Assembly: GCF_963924675.1 (NCBI RefSeq)
Contig: NC_089220.1
Coordinates: 120,048,697 to 120,112,696, forward strand
Origin: Phocoena phocoena
Lineage: Eukaryota; Chordata; Mammalia; Artiodactyla; Phocoenidae
Direction: 5' to 3'
DNA: 64,000 bases
The position numbers and the translations under genes were made by a program. The notes below the pieces were generated by a model. The model saw nothing but the letters and a program-made list of their open reading frames with translations, ran no database searches and was not told the DNA's origin. Of the stretch, positions 30,060 through 41,790 are shown one piece after another. Position 1 is the first letter of the stretch. Every line of letters begins with the position of its first letter.

Positions 30060-32460
30060 CAATTTTCAGTACTTATTTTCTAAAAAAGAGTGGAGACCTC
30101 TGGTTTCTGTTTGGGATGTGAAAAGCCGAAGGAGCAATATCCCACCAGTATCATAACAACGAGCTAGATGAACTGCAGCTTCACAACTTTCCTGTAACCC
30201 GTCTGAGAGCTGAAGTCACAGGCAACGGGCCAGCCACAGATGGAAAGACAGGTGCCTTTGAGGAGGGATGGACATGAGCTTAATTGGACCCCACTAAGCT
30301 GGACCCCACTAAGAAGAATTCAGCTAAAATTGTTAACAAGTTGGTAAAGGAAGGGTGTAGCCTAGTGAAAGAATACAGAACCTTGGGGGCCACAGACATA
30401 AGGGAAATTCCCAAGAACTTGCAGGCCCCTCTCCATGGGACCTGACCTGGTGCTCAGAAAAAGACTGGCCAGAATTCTGAGAAAGTGTCCTTCACGGACC
30501 TTTCCCATCTGCTAAGGAAGGAACTGCAGAGAGCAGGGCAACACACACTGTTGGTCTTAGGGCACTGGGCCTTTCCAGTCACTCCCTCCCCCCAGATCCA
30601 GGGACACAGCACCCACCAAAGATAGAGGCTTAATCAGAACAACAGAAACATTACCCTTCTGGGCTGTGCCTCCTGCACCCAGGCTAACAAGCTGTGAGTA
30701 ACAGCAATGTACTGCTAGAAAAGGGGCAAGAATATGGAGAGAGACCCTCACCGAGGTGAGGCTCAGCACAAAGGTATAGCAGACAATGGGAAATACCAGC
30801 CCCACCATAAACACAAGATACAACTAGAAGGATGTGAAGGCTGGATAACCAGGGCAGCATCACATCCTGACTAGGCTCATCCAAACTCCATGCAGCAAAA
30901 GGGAAGGAATCAGAACGATATGCCTTAGTCTGTACTGCCCTACTCAAGATGGCTAGCTTGCCACGAAACATTTTTGGCATAAGAAAAGACAGGAGAAAAC
31001 CAACACATTGACAAGAGAAAAGACAGGTCACAGAACAAGACAGGTATGACACAGGTATCGAAACTATAGGATGTGATTTAAAATAACTGATTAGGGACTT
31101 CCCTGGTGGTCCAGTGGTTAAGACTTTGCCTTCCCATGCAGGGGGTGCGGGTTCGATCCCTGGTCAGGGAGCTAAGATCCCACATGCCTTGTGGCCAAAA
31201 ACCCAAAAAACATAAAATAGAAGCAATATTGTAACAAAGTTAATAAAGATTAAAAAAATAAAACAACTGATTAATAAGTTGAAGACTCTAATAGAAAAAG
31301 TAGATACCATGCAGAACTTGATGGTTAATTTCAGCAGAGAGTAAGAAAGAGTCAAATCGAAATGCTAGAAATAAAAATACACAATAATAGAAGTAAAGAA
31401 TGACTTTGAAGGGCTGATCAGTAGACTTTACACACCTGAGGAAAGAAGCTGTGAACAGTAAGATAGGTCAATAGACATTAATCAGATTGAAACAGAAAGA
31501 GAAAAAAGGGGTTGCAGAACAGAATACCCAAGGTCGGCGGGGCAGTATCAGATAGTACCAGATCTGTGTAAGTGTAATCCCAGAAGGAAAAGAGGGACAG
31601 AAAAAAACAGAAGAGATATTTAAATAAATAATGGCTGACATTATTTACCTAAATATTTCCAAAATGAATGACAAACTCCACCACAGACCAAAGAGGCTAA
31701 GAAAAAAACAAGCAGGGAAAACAACAGCAACAAATCTGTATACATAGTATATTCAAACTGCTAAAAACCAAAGACAAAGAGAAAATCTTGAAGGCAGCAG
31801 GGGAAGAAGACACATTACATACAGAGAAACAATTCTAAGGATCACAGCAGACCTCTCATGATAAAACAGGTAAGACAGAAGACAATGGAGTTATATCTTT
31901 AAAGTGCTGGATGAAAAAACCCTGCTAATCCAGAATTCTGTACACAGCAAAAATATCTCTGAAGCACGAAGGAGAACTTTCTCAGACAAAAATGAGAAAA
32001 CTCGTCCCCTGTATACCTGCACTAAGAAATGTTAAACGAAATTCTTTAAGGGGAAGAATATGTTCCCAGTAGAAACTTGGATTTACACAAAGAAATGAAA
32101 AGTGACGGAAATAAAATAAATGAATTTGAAAATAAAATTCAGCTTTCTTCCTTTTAATTACTCTGAGAAGTAAGGCAAAGAGAGCAATAGTGTATTACAT
32201 GTTTACAGCACATGTAAAAGTAAAGAGCTTGATAATAATGGCCCAGAGGATGGGAGGGAGGGGTTGGGAATACATTGTCATGAGATCTGTATACAACACA
32301 TGAAGTAGAATGTTACTTGAAAACAGAGTCTCAGTAATTAAAGATGTTCACTGTAAACACTAGGGAAATCACTAATAATTAAAAATACAGGTATAATAAT
32401 AAATCAACAGTGGAGATAAATGGAACCATTAAGAAGCTCAATTAACACCAATGAAAGAAG
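30060..32460 (+). repeat. Old L1 5' half (5' UTR and ORF1-like), degenerate
   Basis: Diagnostic stretches are gagcaatatcccaccagtat, gagctagatgaactgcagct and gaaaatcttgaaggcagcag, followed by ccagaattctgtacacagc. Together they mark an ancient mammalian L1 (L1M/HAL1-like). No coding frame survives. It is interrupted by a CHR SINE at about 31088-31264. Confidence 0.65.
31088..31264 (+). repeat. CHR-type SINE
   Basis: It begins at agggacttccctggtggtcc and has gggttcgatccctggtcagg and ggagctaagatcccacatg. The flanks share aactgatta, present before the head and again after the A-rich tail (about 31264-31272), a likely target duplication. Confidence 0.9.
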
Positions 32461-32488
32461 CGAAAGATCCTTAAAAAACTAAAAATAG

Positions 32489-32681
32489 GGCTTCCCTGGT
32501 GGCGCAGTGGTTGAGAGTCCGCCTGCCGATGCAGGCGGACACGGGTTCATGCCCTAGTCCGGGAAAATCCCACATGCCGCGGAGCGGCTGCGCCCGTGAG
32601 CCATGGCTGCTGAGCCTGCGTGTCCGGAGCCTGGGCTCCGCAACGGGAGAGGCCACAATAGTGAGAGGCCTGCGTACCGCA

Positions 32682-32708
<27 letters not shown>
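32489..32708 (+). repeat. CHRS SINE inserted in the L1
   Basis: It contains cttccctggtggcgcagtgg, ccgcctgccgatgcaggcgg and gagcggctgcgcccgtgagc, ending in a CAAAA-repeat tail. A perfect 15-bp target duplication aaaaactaaaaatag flanks it at 32474-32488 and 32709-32723. This subfamily form is typical of cetacean genomes. Confidence 0.95.
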
Positions 32709-32713
<5 letters not shown>

Positions 32714-32728
32714 CTAAAAATAGAACTA

Positions 32729-32807
32729 TTGGGTTGGCCAAAACGTTTGTTTGGGTTTTTCCATAAGATGTTTGGAAAAACCCAAACGAACTTTTTGGCC
32801 AACCCAA
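32729..32807. mobile_element. Palindromic mariner MITE
   Basis: The 79-bp element has inverted ends ttgggttggccaaaa and ttttggccaacccaa around a short asymmetric centre (cataagatg). It is flanked by the TA target duplication (32727-32728 and 32808-32809). The L1 reads through precisely when it and one TA are removed. This matches the artiodactyl mariner-derived MITE type. Confidence 0.9.
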
Positions 32808-33455
32808 TACCATATGATCCAGCAATCCCACTCCTGGGCATATATCCGGAGAAAACCATAATTCAAAAAGATACATGCACCACAATGTTCATAGCAGTAC
32901 TATTTGCAATAGCTAAGGCATAGAAGCACCCAAAATGTCTATCAACAGAAAAATGGATAAAGAAGATGTGGTACATATATACAATGGAATATTAGCCATA
33001 AAAAAGAACTAAATAATGCCATTTGCAGCAACATGATGGACCTAGAGACTGTCGTACTGAGTGAAGTAGGTCAGACAGAGAAAGACAAATACCATATGAT
33101 ATCACTTATATGTGAAATCTAAAACAAGGGTACAAATGAACTTATGTACAAAACAGAAATAGAGTTACAGATGTAGAAAACAAATCTGTGGTTACCAGGG
33201 GGTAAGGGCAGGGGAGGGATAAATTGGGAGATTGGGATTGACGAATACACACTACTATATATAAGATAGGTAACTAATAAGGACCTACTGTACAGCATAG
33301 TGAACTCCACTCAATACTTTGTAATGGCTTATATGGGAAAGGAATCTAAAAAAGAGTGGATATATGTATATGTATAACTGATTCACTTTGCTGTACACCT
33401 GAACCTAACACAACATTGTAAGTCAACTATACTCCAATAAAAATTAAATTAAAAA

Positions 33456-34170
33456 GTAAGAAAAAGGAGACAGGGAAAGAGAAAAAAAGAACAAAAAAAC
33501 AGATGGAACAAATAGAAAAGAGCTACCATTAAACGTAAATAGTTAAAATGTACCAATTAATAAATGACATTGTCAGATTGGATATAAAAGCAAAACTCAA
33601 GTATATACTGACTGTAAGAAATCCATTTTAAATATGAAGACATACATAGGTTAAAAGATACTAATAAAAAAAAAAAAAACTTGAGTGGCTCCAGTGCAAG
33701 GCCTGTTACCAAAGATATAGAAGAACATTACAATTCTCCATGAAGCTATCACAATCCTACATGTGTGCATGGGCTTCAGAGTACATGAAGCAAATACTAA
33801 CAAAAATGAAAGGAGAAAGACACATTCATTATGGATGGAGACTGCCACTTTTCCCTTAGGAAACGACAGAACAATTAGAAAATCAGCAAAGATATAGAAA
33901 ACTGAACTATGTCATCAGAGACCTTGAATTAATGGACATGTATGGAACCCAACAAGAGCAGAACACGCATTCTTTTCAAGACCCCATGGAATATTCACCA
34001 AGGTGGAACATATTCTTGGCCAACCTTCACAGATTTAAAAGAATAGAAATCATAAAAAGTTTGTTCTCAGACCATAACTAAATAAAACTACGTACCCATA
34101 ACCAAGAAAGATATTTGGAGAATCCTCAACTATTTGCAATTTAAACAGTGTGCTTCTAAATAATCCTATC
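33456..34170 (+). repeat. Old L1 ORF2-like fragment, degenerate
   Basis: It contains gacattgtcagattggatat, aagaaatccattttaaatat and, later, tatggaacccaacaagagca, tattcttggccaacc and ttctcagaccataac. These follow the order of the ORF2 endonuclease region in an old L1, probably the continuation of the 30060-32460 element. Many stops are present. Confidence 0.65.
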
Positions 34171-34194
34171 GGTCCCTAATCCCTGTCCACCGCT

Positions 34195-34658
34195 GTGATG
34201 GTTAATGTTATGTATCAACGTGCCTGGGCTAGGGGATGTCCAGAGAGCTGGTACACATAATGTCTGGGTGTGTCTGGGAGGTGGTCCCGGTAAAGATTAG
34301 CATTGGAATTGATAGACTGGGTACAGAGAACTGCCCTCACCAACATGGGCAGGCAGCATCCATTTCATGGAGGGCTTGAAGAGCACAAAAGAGCCAAGGA
34401 AGGAGGAATTTGCTCTCTTTGAGCTGGGACATTGATCTTCTCCTGCCCGCAGACATCGGTGCTACTGGTTCTTGGGCGTTTGGAATCGGACTGAATTACA
34501 CCACTGGCTTTCCTGGTTCTTCAGCTCACAGTTGGCAGATGGTAGAACTTGGCCTCCATAATTATGTGAACAAAGTCCTATAATAAATCTCCTCTTATAT
34601 ATATATCTGTATGTATCCCATAGGTTCTGTTTCTCTGGACATCCCTGACTAACAGAAC
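34195..34658 (+). repeat. Old LTR-like element, family unnamed
   Basis: Blocks gtgatggttaatgttatgta, tctgggtgtgtctgggag, ttgagctgggacattgatct and ataataaatctcctcttata, then ggttctgtttctctggac and ccctgactaacaga, match a common mammalian repeat I recognise but cannot name safely. It contains an AATAAA. Confidence 0.6.
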
Positions 34659-34664
34659 CACTAA

Positions 34665-35510
34665 TCTGTTTTCCATCTCTATAATTTTGTCATTTCAAGA
34701 ATGCTATAGATCTAGAATCATACAGAATGCGGTCTTTGGGGATTGGTTTTTTCCCTTCAGCATAATTCCCTTGAGATCCACCCAAGTAATTGCATGAGTC
34801 ATAGTCATTCATTTTTATTGCTGACTAGGATTCTGTGGTATAGACAGTATGTTGAACCATGCACCCGGGAAAGACATTTGGGTTGTTTCCAGTTTTTGGA
34901 TATTACAGATAAAGCGGCTATAAACATTTGTGTACAGGCTTTTGTGTGAACGTAACTTTTCATTTTTCTGGGATAAATGCCCAGGATTACAATTGCTAGG
35001 TTATATGGTAAGTGATGTTTCCTTTTATAAGAAGCTGCCTAACTTTTCCAGAGTTCACTGAACCATTTTTACATTCTCACCAGCAATACAGGAGCAATCT
35101 GGTTATTCCACATCCTCTCCAGCATTTGGTGTCGTCAGTTTTTAAGATTTTAGTCATTCTGATAGGTGTGTAGTGACGTCTTACAGCGGTTCTAATGTTG
35201 ACCATCTTTTCATGTGCTTATTTGCCATCCATATATCCTCTTTGGTAAAATGTCTGTTCATGTCTTTTCCCATTTTTTATTTGGATGGTTTGGAGATTTT
35301 TTTTGCTATTGAGTTTTGAGGGTTCTTTGTATATTTTAGATGTAAGTCCTTTGTTGATAGGTGGTTTTCAAATATTTCCTCCCAGTCTATAACTTGTCTT
35401 TCCTTCTTTCTTCCTTCCCTCCCTTCCTGTACCCCCCTCTCTTTTTCTCTTTCTCTTTTTGCAGAGCAGAGGTCCAAGTTATTAATTTCATCTTTTTTTG
35501 GGGATCATTC
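34665..35510 (-). repeat. Old L1 fragment, antisense
   Basis: The plus strand reads gggttgtttccagtttttgg, acatttgtgtacaggctttt, ttctcaccagcaata, and later tttgttgataggtggttttc. This is the complement of an L1 ORF2 3' region. It is interrupted around 35511-35663 by other sequence and a SINE, and resumes at about 36025. Confidence 0.75.
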
Positions 35511-35597
35511 CAATCCCAAAAGACTGCATTCTCTGTATGATTCCAGTTATGCAACATGCTGGAAATGACAAAATTCTAGAGATGAAGAACAGATTCG

Positions 35598-35660
35598 TGG
35601 TTCTATTAGTCAGGGATTTCCAGAGACACAGAACAAACAGGACACATATATAAGAACTCT
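35598..35660 (-). repeat. Inverted end of the 34195-34658 LTR-like element
   Basis: The plus strand reads ggttctattagtcagggatt and tccagagacacagaacaaac. This is the reverse complement, with some divergence, of the terminal 60 bases of the element at 34195-34658. Only the end is preserved before the SINE begins. Confidence 0.6.
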
Positions 35661-35661
35661 T

Positions 35662-36020
35662 GGGGCTTCCCTGGTGGCGCAGTGGTTGAGAATCTGCCTG
35701 ACAATGCAGGGGACACGGGTTCGATCCCTGGTCCGGGAGGATCCCACATGCCACGGAGCAACAAAGCCCGTGTGCCACAACTACTGAGCCTGTGCTGTAG
35801 AGCCTGCGAGCCACAACTACTGAGCCTGCGTGCCACAACTACTGAAGCCTGCACGCCTACAGCCTGTGCTCCGCAACAAGAGAAGCCACCGCAATGAGAA
35901 GCCCGCACACTGCAATGAAGAGTAGCCCCCGTGTGCCGCAACTAGAGAAAGCCCGCGCTCAGCAACGAAGACCCAATGCAGCCAAAAACAAATCAGTAAA
36001 AAAATAAATTTATATTAAAA
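35662..36020 (+). repeat. Long CHR-type SINE
   Basis: The head ggggcttccctggtggcgca and gggttcgatccctggtccgg are followed by an unusually long tail region. That tail has repeated 'ccacaactactgagcctg' units (about 35775-35845) and ends gaagacccaatgcagcc plus an A-rich run. The repeated units are an internal tandem expansion. Confidence 0.9.
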
Positions 36021-36024
36021 AAAC

Positions 36025-36300
36025 CCAACACCTACCTCTAGGTCCATAGTTGTGCATTTTACATTTACTTTATGGTTAATTTTGAGTTCATTTTTGTATA
36101 AATGAGGCTTGGGTTTAAGTTTTTTTTTTTGCTTATGGATGTCCAATCACTTCATCACCATTTGTTTGAAAAGACTATCCATCCTCTATTGAATTTATTT
36201 TGTTTCTCTGTCAAAATCATATTTTGTGGGGTTATTCCTGGGTTCCATATTCTGTTCCATTGGTCTCTGTGTCGAACTCTCCGTCAATACCAGGTACTGT
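36025..36300 (-). repeat. Old L1 fragment, antisense (continuation)
   Basis: The plus strand reads ttatggttaattttgagttc, ggatgtccaatcacttcatc, tccatcctctattgaattta and gttccattggtctctgtgtc. This is the complement of L1 ORF2 sequence upstream of the 34665-35510 part. Confidence 0.75.
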
Positions 36301-36349
36301 GTCAGGATCTCTGTATTCATTACTTACAAGTCCTGTACCAGCTACAGGA

Positions 36350-36450
36350 TTTTTGCTCCAGTTTTACAGAAGAGGAAGTGAAACTCTGGTACGTAAGTGA
36401 CTCCAAGCCAAAGCTGGAGCTGTGATTGAAAAGCAGGTCTGCCTCACTCC
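36350..36450 (+). repeat. MIR fragment
   Basis: cagttttacagaagaggaag, tgaaactctggtacg and gagctgtgattgaaaagcag match the conserved MIR core in plus orientation. Confidence 0.6.
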
Positions 36451-39037
36451 ACATTGTGTACTTTGTCTTCCACTACTGTGTCACCCTGCCTTTTTTTGAA
36501 TTATCTGAAATTAGTAGATCGTGAGCATCTAATCTCGTTCATTCATTCATTTATTCATTCAACATTTAATTGCCTCCAGGTGTCTTGGTGCTGGAGACAC
36601 AAAGATGAGAAAGACAGGACATCTGGCTTCAAGACATCCAGGATCTGGCCAGTGAAGAACAGGAGCCTCTGAAAGGTGGTCCTTGTCATCCTTCTCCTCT
36701 CCCTGCTCCCACCCCCATGGCGGCCTTGGCTGTGGCTCACCAGTGCCTGAGAACAACCTCCAGCGGGCCTGACGTAGAGTCCCTGGCTGGGCGAGAACCT
36801 TGCATCCTTGCGCCTCTGGGAAAGATCAGACTTGCTTTATGAGGATTTGCTTCATGAGACCTCGAGGTGCAAAGCAATGGCAGCCCTGTCCCCTCCACAA
36901 AAGCAAGGAAAGTGGTGAGTTCCTGCTCGATGGGCTGCCCATGGCCTCACGCTCCAGACCACCCACTAGGCTCTGATCAGGATGCTTTCTTTCCCACAGA
37001 CCCTTTCCCCAGAAAAACGTCCCCAGAGACAATTCTCTGAGCCGACTCAGGTTATCAGGAAGCCGGCCATTTCTTCTGGATACGTGTCCTCTCATGCATC
37101 AGACGCAGCCCTGGGGGACGGTGTTGAGGGGGGCTTCTCGGAGAGCAGAAGCAGTCTGTCACGCTGGCTGACCAAGAGGTTCCCTCCCCATGTCCGGGGG
37201 GCAGGACAGGTGCCTGGGGCTTTGTTTTCCTTCTCTTCTGCAGGAGGATTGATGAAGGCCGTGTCCTGTTCTGACACCATCCATCAGAAGCCTGCAGGTC
37301 CACAGGGAGCCTGGGGCAGCCTGAGGGAGAGACGGCACTTCATATGGAGATGGGGGCTGGGCTGATTCAGGAGTGGGGGAGATGGCGGGTGGGGGTGCTC
37401 CTGGGGCCACTCTTTCTGTGGCTTAGACACCCTGGGGAGGCCTGGGGGAGCCTGTGTCTGTGCCTCCTGCTCCCTCATCTCTCCAGGCCCCGATTTCCTC
37501 GTGAAAGACCCTTGGCCAGTTCTTTCCGTGTAGCTGAGCACAGCTGGCATCTCTCTGGAACTGAGTCTCAGGCGCCAGAGCTGATGGTCCTTGGGGTGAC
37601 GCAGGTGTTGGTGGACAACTGGACTCCTGGGCATTTGATCAGCAAGACCCAGCTCTCTGAATTCGCGTCCCCCTGCAAGGCCAGGACAGAGCTCACGGCC
37701 TTGAAGTTCCACACATGGCTCCTGGTCACGTAGGGGCCCTTCGAGATATTCTTGGGTCAAGAACCAACAATGTCAAAGATGACACCCCTCGTCTGGTCCC
37801 CGGGCCCTGGGGTGCAGGGTCTGAGCTAAGAGTTTGGATGCCCCCAGAGACTCTTCCTCTTCTCCAACAGTGAGGGGCCTTTGCAGGTGTGGCCCAGGCC
37901 TCCAGGGGCCATGCTCGAGGCTACAGCAGGAGCAGCAAAGGAACGGGGCGAGCGGTTCAGCAAGGCTGCCTGCAGACCACGCGGGGAGGCAAGTTGGCTC
38001 TGCACGCCCACGCCGAGTGTGTCTTTTAGTGGCAAGCTGCAAGCCTAGAAAGTGGCTGAAGAGGAAGGAGGCTGATTGCAAAGACAATGCAGGGAATTTG
38101 CATTTTTTACACACTTCCTGGTTTCTACAAGCCTTCTTGCTACCATGAGTTCATCTGATTCTTATAATGTCCAGTAACAGTGGGTTGGTACGTAATTCCT
38201 CCCATTATTGTATTCAGACAGGTCCACAGATGGGCCAGTTTGATTAGAATATGATGAAGAAGTGATTTTTAAGTAAAAATCACTTTATTTTAGATAGCTA
38301 TATTAACAAAATTATATTATAAAATCCATTTAAATGGAATATTTAATAATATTCATAGCCTGTTAAGACCAATTTCTACTTAATGGGAGAGAGGTGCTGT
38401 TTATTATAAATCAATCCTGTAAGAAAAAGCACGGTTTGTCGTCAAATAGACTGGAAATGAAATGTCACATTATATATGGTTCAGGAAATCATAAAATGTA
38501 GATTGGCATTTAGTTTATGAGCTGTGCATAAAATACAGATTGAAGACAGAGTTCATGTCCTGTAGTGTGGGGTTATTCTGTTTGGCACCACAAAATTCCC
38601 AAATTGCTCAGTTTTGTAAACGTGGGGTATTGTTTCTAAGTGGCAAGAGATATAAAGTTTCAGGCTGCTCTTGCAAAAGCTTTTTTTTTTTTTTTTTCAA
38701 ATATCACATTTTGGGTGTGTTGAGTCTGTTTCCAGTAAATAAACTACAAACTCTGGTGTGATCATCCATGGATGTCAGTCTCAGCCTTCAGAGCTGTCTG
38801 ACAGCTGCGTGGGCATCACTGTCCAAGCCCCTGTTCACATCAGCATCCCCTCCTCCGTCTGTGACCAGTTGGCTCTTTAGAGGCTGCAGAACGCGGCTCT
38901 CTGGGTCACCTGAGTGGGAACCCCTAGGGAAGGCACAGGGACACTGTGAGGGCACCCTGACCCACATGTGGCCCCTGGATGTGGCCCCAGAGGCTCTCAG
39001 GCTGTTTGCATTTAGGAGGAAAAACTATTGAAATAAT

Positions 39038-39111
<74 letters not shown>

Positions 39112-41429
39112 AAAGAATAGAAACAGATGGTATTAACATCTCCCAGGAAGCGAGGCACCCCCTCCCCCATCTTCTCCCATGCTGAAGGTCCCTAAGTCAC
39201 CAGGTGTGAGTTGCCGTTATATCCCAAGCAAACTTTGGCTTGGGTACCACTTCCCGGACCTTGTCTCTGGGAGATGCCTGTTCCCTGATTATCACCCTGT
39301 TTGGCCAAGTCTGCTTTTTGGAAGTCGCACCATCCACCATACTAACCTGCCCTAGTGACCCTTCACCGGCTGTGACCATTCCCTGGGGATGGCCCTCCTT
39401 CCTCAGTGTCCTCCTCTGTCAAGTGGGCACAGAACATGCAGAGGGTCAAGTGTTGCCCTTGGAAAGGACCTAGACCAGGCCTGCACACAGGAAGTGCCTG
39501 CAAGTACTGGCGTGACTGTGGGGTGCAGACTCAGCCCAGGTCTGAGTTTTGCAGAGCCATCTGAGGACGTGGCACAGGGAGGCCACGGGCACCATGCTGT
39601 GGGCATGGGAGGATCCTTCCTGCAAGCTGCAGAACTAGGGTCCAGGTGTACTGGGGGCACAGGACTAACATCCTCCCCGTGGAGAAAGCAGGGGACCATC
39701 AATCATCTGTGGAAGTTACCATGAAAGTACGGGTAACTTATTTACAAAAAGTCCCAAAATGCGCTGGCAAAGCCTTGCCCACTCAGCTTGCCCACACCTG
39801 ACCAATCCCTCCAGCCCAAGCCTGCCCACTGCAAGCAAGCCCTGCCTTCTCCCCACGGGAACCCCAGCCTGCAGGACACAGCGGGGTTCTTCCTAGAAGC
39901 CAGCCAACCTCAGCAGCCGGAGGAGGGGGTGGGGGCGGCAGAAAGAGCTGTAAGGGAGCAGTGGGTCCTTTCCCAACATAGTTTCAACACAGGGAAGGAC
40001 GAGAGGTTCAAAGGACACCTCATGGAATTTTTAAGCCGCCAGGAGCTTGGACACATTCAGATGAGATGCACTGGGCCAAGCAGAAGAAAGGGAGTGGCGG
40101 GAAGAAGGCAGTCCCATGTCACATCCTACAACACGTTTTGTCTCGTTCTCAGGCTCCCAGAACATCGTTCCTCAGACGCAAGAACAAGACAGCTGCTCTC
40201 TCTGGGCCTGTGATGACTGTACCTGTCAGCCTCCATCCCAGGGTGCTGGGAGGTCCGGGGTGGGGGGCGCCCTCCACAAGGTGTCCTTTGCTTGGGGCAG
40301 GGCGACGGCTCTGCTCGGCCGTGGGGGACCAGCAGGTGCCCTGGACCTTGATGCTCTGTGTCCTACACCCTTGCCTCCTCCCCAGGCTCCGAGACCACAG
40401 GCCTGGTGGCTCGGTCCTGAGCCTGGGCCCAGCTGTGGTCTGAGAGTCTCTTATCTTGGCTTCAGAGAATAATGCCTGGTTCCATGCTAGAAACTGGTGT
40501 TACTGTACTTTCTTAGTCCCTCTCCTAGCCGAGCGAGGGCACAGGCTGGGACTCTGTTTTCTTGTCTGCCGCACTGAAGGAGGGCTGCAGGCGAGAGAAC
40601 CGATGGGGCCAGCAGGTGCGTGACAAAGAGCCCCACCGCCCCCCGGCCCTCCTTCCTAAGGCCTCCAGTCTGAGGACACCAGCCCCTGAGTTTGGGGCAC
40701 CTGGTAGCGGAGCTTGTTATGGCCACTTATAAGCTGTCTCTGGGGCCCAGCTCACCTGGTGAGGCTCAGCTCCGCTCAGACCCATGCCTGAGGCCTGGCT
40801 GACCCCGGGAATGGAAGGAATTCAACTCCAAGCACTTACCATGTCAGGTGTGGGCTGTCCGGTACTGTCACTGTCACAAGTGTGCTGTCACACTGAATAC
40901 TTGTTGAATGAACCTCCCCCTGGCTCAGGCCCTTGCGGGTGTACACAAGAGAGCTGGAGCCCGCCCACAGCCTGTCGCCTGGACCACGGGCCAGCTGCTC
41001 GTCCCCAGACCCAGACCTTGCTCTCAGAGCAGCTGGCGCCCATGGCAGGCTTTGGGGGCTCTCGACCTTGCATACAGTGGGCCTGCTCTTTGTTCTGCTG
41101 GGCCTCCCAGTGGGACCACCCCTTCCCCTGGAGAGGAGTTGAGAGACTAGCCACGTTCCAAACATCTGCTGGGACCTGGATCTACAGAGCTTGCAGAATA
41201 TTACTTTGTAATAAGTCTGCCACCAGCAACAACAGGTCCCAGGACCCCCACGCTTGAGCTGCTGAGGGGTGGGGAGCTCACACACTCTGACCAGGCCCCT
41301 GATGGATCTGAACGCAGCATCCGCTGGTCAAGAAGGTGACAGTGATGAACTGAGCCAGAAATAATGAGAAACATGGCAGTTTCTCATTCATTCCCATGGG
41401 CTTGAAAAACCTGGTATTCTCATTCTGTC
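36451..41429. other. OTUD7A large intron, largely unassigned
   Basis: There are no exons. The sequence shows a CATT-rich run at 36539-36560, a 17-T run at 38680-38697 and a TA/TTTA microsatellite at 39041-39111. Frames up to 158 codons occur on both strands without recognisable homology. Confidence 0.5.
39041..39111. repeat. (TA)21 followed by (TTTA)7 microsatellite
   Basis: A pure TA array of about 42 bp passes directly into TTTA units and then an A-rich end. It is likely highly polymorphic and hard to sequence across. Confidence 0.95.
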
Positions 41430-41790
41430 TGAATTGGTTTGCTCTGGTGGCCATAACAGTGGTACACAGAGTGAGGGGCTTAAAGAGCAGACATTTATTC
41501 TCTCACAGTCTGGAGGCTGGAAGTCCAAGGACAAGGTGTCAGCAGAGTTGTTTCTTTTTGAGGCCTCTCTCCTTGGCTTGCAGGTGACTGTCTTCTCTGT
41601 GTCCTCCTGCAATCTCCTCTCCGTGTGTGTCTGTGTCCTAACTTCCTCTTCTTATAAGACCACCAGTCACAGTGGATGAGGGTCCACCCTGATCACCTCA
41701 CTGTATTTTAATTACTCCTCTGAAGACCCCATCTCCAAATACAGTTGCAGCCTGAGGCCTGGGGGTTAGCTCTTCAACACATATATTCAG
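41430..41790 (-). repeat. MaLR-like LTR remnant, antisense
   Basis: The plus strand contains tctggaggctggaagtccaa, ggcttgcaggtgactgtctt, cttcctcttcttataagacc and gaccccatctccaaatacag. This is the antisense pattern of a widespread mammalian LTR, related in layout to the remnant at 4960-5190. Confidence 0.55.

Larger units (their letters stand above)
32461..33455 (+). mobile_element. L1 3' end, split by a SINE and a mariner MITE
   Basis: Once the inserts are removed, L1 ORF2 sequence reads continuously: ttaaaaaactaaaaatag, then aacta, then ccatatgatccagcaatccc. It continues with catatatccggagaaaacc, acaatggaatattagcc and gggatggacctagagactg-type sequence, and ends ctccaataaaaattaaatta. It is a 5'-truncated copy, younger than the surrounding degenerate L1. 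Confidence 0.9.
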
